25,776 nucleotides of DNA from Hominisplanchenecus_A murintestinalis. Lineage in GTDB: Bacteria; Bacillota; Clostridia; Lachnospirales; Lachnospiraceae. Made by a program: the position numbers and the translations under genes. The notes below the pieces were generated by a model that had not been told where the DNA came from, ran no database searches, and saw only the letters and a program-made list of their open reading frames with translations. How positions within the stretch are numbered: position 1 is the first letter of the stretch; each line of letters starts with the position of its first letter. Below are positions 22,403 through 25,776 of this stretch, one piece after another. The stretch covers positions 1-25,776 of the forward strand of contig NZ_CALPCM010000038.1 in NCBI RefSeq assembly GCF_943193015.1, written 5' to 3'.

Positions 22403-22894
22403 ATGATAGTTAAGATAAGAAAATATAGAGAAACCGATATTCCTGCCATGCTGTATATTTGGAATGAGGTGGTAGAAGAAGGAATTGCATTTCCTCAGGA
22501 AGAAGTGCTGACGGAAACCACAGGAAAGGAATTTTTTGGAGACCAAAGTTACTGCGGTGTGGCGGAGGATACACAGACAGGAGAAATCTTAGGCCTGTAT
22601 ATCCTGCATCCTAACAACGTGGGAAGGTGCGGGCACATATGCAATGCGAGTTATGCCGTATCTGCCAAAAACAGGGGAGTGCATATCGGGGAAAAGCTGG
22701 TACAGGACTGCATCAGGCAGGCACGGGATAACGGGTTTAAGATTTTACAGTTTAATGCGGTAGTAGCGTCAAATATCCATGCAAGGCATTTGTATGAGAG
22801 AATAGGATTCCGGCAGCTTGGCACGATTCCGAAAGGATTTCGGTTAAAGAACGGGCAGTATGAAGATATCTGCCCATATTATATAGAAGTGTAA
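22403..22894 (+). CDS. GNAT family N-acetyltransferase
   Basis: The 163-residue protein fits the GNAT fold: IRKYRETDIPAMLYIWNEVV at the N-terminus, a central beta strand EILGLYILHPNN, the acetyl-CoA pyrophosphate loop KNRGVHIGEKLV (a variant of R/QxxGxG/A) and NAVVASNIHARHLYERIGF as motif B. The substrate cannot be told; phosphinothricin/methionine-sulfone-type acetyltransferases share this outline. The start has AGGGAGG eight bases upstream and a good promoter. It is monocistronic by appearance, as a separate promoter precedes the next gene. Confidence 0.9.
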   Translation: MIVKIRKYRETDIPAMLYIWNEVVEEGIAFPQEEVLTETTGKEFFGDQSYCGVAEDTQTGEILGLYILHPNNVGRCGHICNASYAVSAKNRGVHIGEKLVQDCIRQARDNGFKILQFNAVVASNIHARHLYERIGFRQLGTIPKGFRLKNGQYEDICPYYIEV

Positions 22895-22988
22895 GATGGG
22901 CACTGGTCACGAGAGAGCAGTAACAGGCCAGTCGGCTGAACTGTTATATGTAACATGCGTCGGGCTAGATTTTTTATATGTGGCGTTA

Positions 22989-23017
22989 TTGCAAAAGCGT
23001 GGGAAGAATGATATGAT
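22989..23017 (+). promoter_or_regulatory. promoter of the EEP/deacetylase-like pair
   Basis: TTGCAA (22989-22994), 17 bases, TATGAT (23012-23017). A small inverted repeat TGTTA/TAACA lies 35 bases upstream (22942-22955). Confidence 0.6.
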
Positions 23018-23064
23018 AATTACAAGAGAGACAGGAACGTTTTGGAAAAAAGGGAGGCATTTTG

Positions 23065-24159
23065 GTGGCTAAGAGGATAGGGAAAATCCTGTTAGGGATT
23101 TTTGCGGCTTTTCTGGTGTTGATTGTGGGATATGTGGCGTATATGCAGATTCAGTATTACAGAATTGATGATTTTACAAAGCTTGCCACGGAAAATCCGC
23201 AGACAGAGCAGGTACAGAAAGGGAAAGCCTATCGGATTATGACATACAACATCGGTTTTGGGGCATATTCGGCAGACTATTCCTTTTTTATGGATACAGG
23301 GGAAATGCTGGACGGCACAAAAACGGTGGGAAAACATGCGAGGGCGCTTTCGGAGAAGGCAGAGCGTGAGAATACGGAAGGAAGCCTGAATCTGGTGAAA
23401 AGCCAGGAAGCAGATTTTATTTTTACCCAGGAGGTGGACGAAAAGGCTGACAGGAGCTATCAGGTAAATCAGAGGGAGATTTTCCAGAAAGGGCTTAGCG
23501 GCTATGGCTCTGTGTTTGCGAATAATTTTCACAGTGCATATCTTTTTTATCCATTTCTGGAGCCTCATGGGGCGGTACAGGCGGGGATGCTGACATTCAG
23601 CAAGTATCAGATTTTAGAAAATACAAGGCGGCAGTTTCCGGTCAGCGATGCCTTTATTACGAAGTTTACGGATTTGGATAGGTGTTTCCTGGTAAGCCGT
23701 CTTCCGGTGGACGGAGGGAAAGAGCTGGTATTGATACAGGTACATCTGAGCGCTTATGACAAAGGCGGGCTGATTCGTGCAGAACAGCTTGCGCTGCTGA
23801 ATGAAGTGCTTGCCCGTGAGCGTGAGCAGGGGAACTATGTGATAGCTGGCGGGGATTTTAACCATGATATCGCAGAGTCTATCGAGAGCTTTCCATCGGG
23901 GCAGAAGACGCCGGAGTGGGTCTATCAGCTCGACAGTGACGACCTGGCGGATGGATATCGTTTTGCAAAAGCGGAGAATGCAGCAGAGATTCCAACTTGC
24001 AGGGGGGCGGATATCCCATATGAAAAGGACGTGACATATACGGTGGTTGTGGACGGATTTATTGTTTCAGATAATATAGAAGCGAAGGCAGAAAATATTG
24101 ACGGGGGATTTTTGTATTCCGACCATAATCCAGTCGTTATGGAATTTACACTGCTGTAA
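23065..24159 (+). CDS. membrane-anchored endonuclease/exonuclease/phosphatase (EEP) family protein
   Basis: The 364-residue protein has an N-terminal anchor (KRIGKILLGIFAAFLVLIVGYVAYM) and an extracytoplasmic EEP domain. Catalytic motifs are MTYNIG (Asn), TQEVD (metal Glu), GGDFNHD (Asp/Asn) and SDHNPV (Asp-His pair). Members act on phosphodiesters: DNA, sphingomyelin or inositol phosphates. The extracellular location and the wide insert after MTYNIGFG (AYSADYSFFMDTGEML) are typical of a Firmicute subgroup of unknown substrate. GTG 23065 is preferred because GGGAGG ends seven bases before it; the TTG one codon earlier is possible. It lies 46 bp before the deacetylase-like gene and is probably cotranscribed with it. 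Confidence 0.88.
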   Translation: MAKRIGKILLGIFAAFLVLIVGYVAYMQIQYYRIDDFTKLATENPQTEQVQKGKAYRIMTYNIGFGAYSADYSFFMDTGEMLDGTKTVGKHARALSEKAERENTEGSLNLVKSQEADFIFTQEVDEKADRSYQVNQREIFQKGLSGYGSVFANNFHSAYLFYPFLEPHGAVQAGMLTFSKYQILENTRRQFPVSDAFITKFTDLDRCFLVSRLPVDGGKELVLIQVHLSAYDKGGLIRAEQLALLNEVLAREREQGNYVIAGGDFNHDIAESIESFPSGQKTPEWVYQLDSDDLADGYRFAKAENAAEIPTCRGADIPYEKDVTYTVVVDGFIVSDNIEAKAENIDGGFLYSDHNPVVMEFTLL

Positions 24160-24205
24160 TCAGCGGGCATATAATTTGTTATGAAGGCACGGAGGAGTAA
24201 CCGGG

Positions 24206-25687
24206 ATGGGGAAGAGAGAACAGGAAGATGAACTGCTCCAGAAAAAAAAGGAGAGACAGAGAATGAAGAAAAAGCGCCGCAGGCAGGAAGGTATAATCAG
24301 GGCAGGAGTATGTATCGCAGCACTGGCCTTGGTTGTGGGGGTAACTGCTTTGGCGACAAATCTTGTTGTGGGAGAGGAAAAGCCGGGAAAAAAGCCGGAG
24401 ACGGAGAAAAGCAGCGCTGCCGTAGTGGAGACGGAGCCTGCCGGCGAGAATGCAGAGATTCTGGAAGAAGCAGACCGTCTGGCGGCAGGCTATGATTACG
24501 ATGCGGCTGTTGCAAAGATTAAATCGGTAAACGGGTATGAGCAAAAGACAGAACTGACCCAGGCAATTATCCGGTATACAGAAGCACAGAAGAAGTGTGT
24601 TCCGGTGGATGTGGATACCGTTCCCCACATCTTTTACCATTCGCTGATGAATGAGCCGACGATTGCACTGGATGCTTCTATTGTAGGGCAGGGAGCGGCG
24701 GATGGCATGAACGCCTGGATGACTACGGTAGAAGAATTTGATAAAATTACACAGCAGATGTATGATAACGGATATGTGTTTGTGCGCCTTCACGATTTAG
24801 TAGTAGAGACAACGGATGAAAATGGAAATAAGGTGTTTACGAAAAATGAAAACCTGCTGCTGCCGCCGGAAAAAAAAGCAGTTGTACTTTCCGTGGATGA
24901 TTTAAGTTATTATCATTCGTATGAAGCAGCAAGTTACCCTGATAAATTGGTGCTGGATGAAAATGGCGATATAAAATGCCACTATATCAAGCCTGACGGC
25001 TCGGAAGCGGTGGGAGATTTTGATGTGGTTCCCAGACTGAACAGCTTTCTTGAAGCGCATCCGGACGGCGCGTACCGCGGAGCAAGAGGGATGATTGCTC
25101 TGACAGGTTATGACGGCGTATTGGGATACCGTACGGATAAGGCATACAAAACCAGGGAGAATCTTACGGAAGACCAGAGCGCATGGCTGACGGCGCATCC
25201 TGATTTTGACTGGGATAAGGATGTGGAAGAAGCGAAAAAGATTGCGGAGGCTATAAAAAAATCCGGCTGGGAGTTTGCGAGCCATACCTGGGGGCATTTG
25301 AGCGTTACGAATAAGACCGTGGATGAACTGAGAGCAGATAATGAAAAGTGGGTGGACACGGTGCAGAATATTGTGGGAGAAACAGATATCATTATTTTTG
25401 CCCACGGAAATGATATTGGCGACTGGCGCGATTACAGTGCGGACAATGAGAAATTTAACTACTTTAAAAGCGCAGGGTATAACTTTTTCTGTAACGTAGA
25501 CGGTTCAGTGCCATATTGGATACAGATTCGTGAAAACTATGTGCGCCAGGGACGTATCAACCTCGACGGTTATATGCTGTATAAAGCAAAACAGGGGATG
25601 ACAGAAGTCACTTCAGGCATGTTTGACGCAAGCGGCGTGTACGACAGCAGAAGGCCGGATACGGTAACGGCAAACGGAGAATCATAA
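24206..25687 (+). CDS. membrane-anchored NodB-like deacetylase, divergent
   Basis: The 493-residue protein has a strongly basic cytoplasmic tail (KKKERQRMKKKRRRQ), one membrane segment (about 31-53), an acidic Glu/Ala linker and an extracellular NodB-like domain. The first metal motif is altered to SVDD (229-232) instead of TFDD, and HTWGH (360-364) supplies the two metal histidines, so the Asp-His-His site is preserved. The usual RPPxG motif is not apparent, and a long insertion (about 235-345) separates the two. Activity is plausible but the substrate may be unusual. GGAGGAG lies eight bases before the ATG. Confidence 0.85.
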   Translation: MGKREQEDELLQKKKERQRMKKKRRRQEGIIRAGVCIAALALVVGVTALATNLVVGEEKPGKKPETEKSSAAVVETEPAGENAEILEEADRLAAGYDYDAAVAKIKSVNGYEQKTELTQAIIRYTEAQKKCVPVDVDTVPHIFYHSLMNEPTIALDASIVGQGAADGMNAWMTTVEEFDKITQQMYDNGYVFVRLHDLVVETTDENGNKVFTKNENLLLPPEKKAVVLSVDDLSYYHSYEAASYPDKLVLDENGDIKCHYIKPDGSEAVGDFDVVPRLNSFLEAHPDGAYRGARGMIALTGYDGVLGYRTDKAYKTRENLTEDQSAWLTAHPDFDWDKDVEEAKKIAEAIKKSGWEFASHTWGHLSVTNKTVDELRADNEKWVDTVQNIVGETDIIIFAHGNDIGDWRDYSADNEKFNYFKSAGYNFFCNVDGSVPYWIQIRENYVRQGRINLDGYMLYKAKQGMTEVTSGMFDASGVYDSRRPDTVTANGES

Positions 25688-25705
25688 AAGCATATATAAG
25701 ATGTT

Positions 25706-25734
25706 GGGGTCAAAACCATAAATAAATTTGCCCC
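25706..25734. repeat. imperfect inverted repeat at the right end
   Basis: GGGG-t-CAAA (25706-25714) can pair with TTTGCCCC (25727-25734) across a 12-nt loop with one bulged base. It may be a terminator for the deacetylase-like gene or the end of a mobile or repetitive element running off the window. The remaining bases to 25776 are AT-rich and show no gene. Confidence 0.35.
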
Positions 25735-25776
25735 TATTCCTATAGTACCTTGAAAAATTCATATTTTGTAGTATAT

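Overview
The window looks like a chromosomal segment of an anaerobic gut Firmicute, most likely Lachnospiraceae or a close relative. The evidence is moderate GC, strong AGGAGG ribosome sites, a DUF5685/J-domain pair, YesL, DUF1002, YitT-type membrane proteins and an FMN-riboswitch-controlled ECF S-component. The family-level placement is inference from gene content; no marker gene settles the species.

Layout. (1) 1-2120: the tail of a type II-A CRISPR-Cas locus. A csn2 of the long, Streptococcus thermophilus CRISPR1-like kind runs in from the left edge with a broken 5' part. A very short leader and 17 identical 36-bp repeats follow, with 16 spacers of which two adjacent ones are identical. 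cas9, cas1 and cas2 would lie left of the window. (2) 2157-7022, minus strand: the uvrB-uvrA nucleotide excision repair operon, convergent with the array and closed by a perfect hairpin that contains the uvrA stop codon. (3) 7167-9926: a YitT-family membrane protein, then SseB-like and PHP-domain proteins on the plus strand. (4) 9960-13242, minus strand: TtcA-like thiolase, flavodoxin, zinc-ribbon membrane protein, DUF5685 and a J-domain protein; the last two overlap by one base. (5) 13464-15331: a monoacylglycerol-lipase-like hydrolase coupled to a secreted DUF1002 protein. (6) 15362-17026, minus strand: a secreted Fn3-like protein and YesL. (7) 17250-19229: a NodB deacetylase followed by rarA. 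(8) 19273-21640, minus strand: a DRE-TIM aldolase-like enzyme behind a perfect consensus promoter and a 19-bp palindrome, a 48-residue charged protein, and ribU with its FMN riboswitch. (9) 21640-22352: gene debris, including a MATE transporter remnant. (10) 22403-25687: a GNAT acetyltransferase, then a membrane-anchored EEP-family phosphatase/nuclease and a second, divergent NodB-like protein.

Two themes recur. DNA repair genes (uvrA, uvrB, rarA) sit near the CRISPR array, although nothing shows a functional link. Envelope and secreted functions (two deacetylases, Fn3 protein, DUF1002, YesL, EEP protein) dominate the right half. The most distinctive observations are the damaged csn2 start together with a tidy array, a partial repeat copy embedded in the leader, perfect hairpins built on stop codons without a U-tract, and the aldolase promoter with its palindromic candidate operator.
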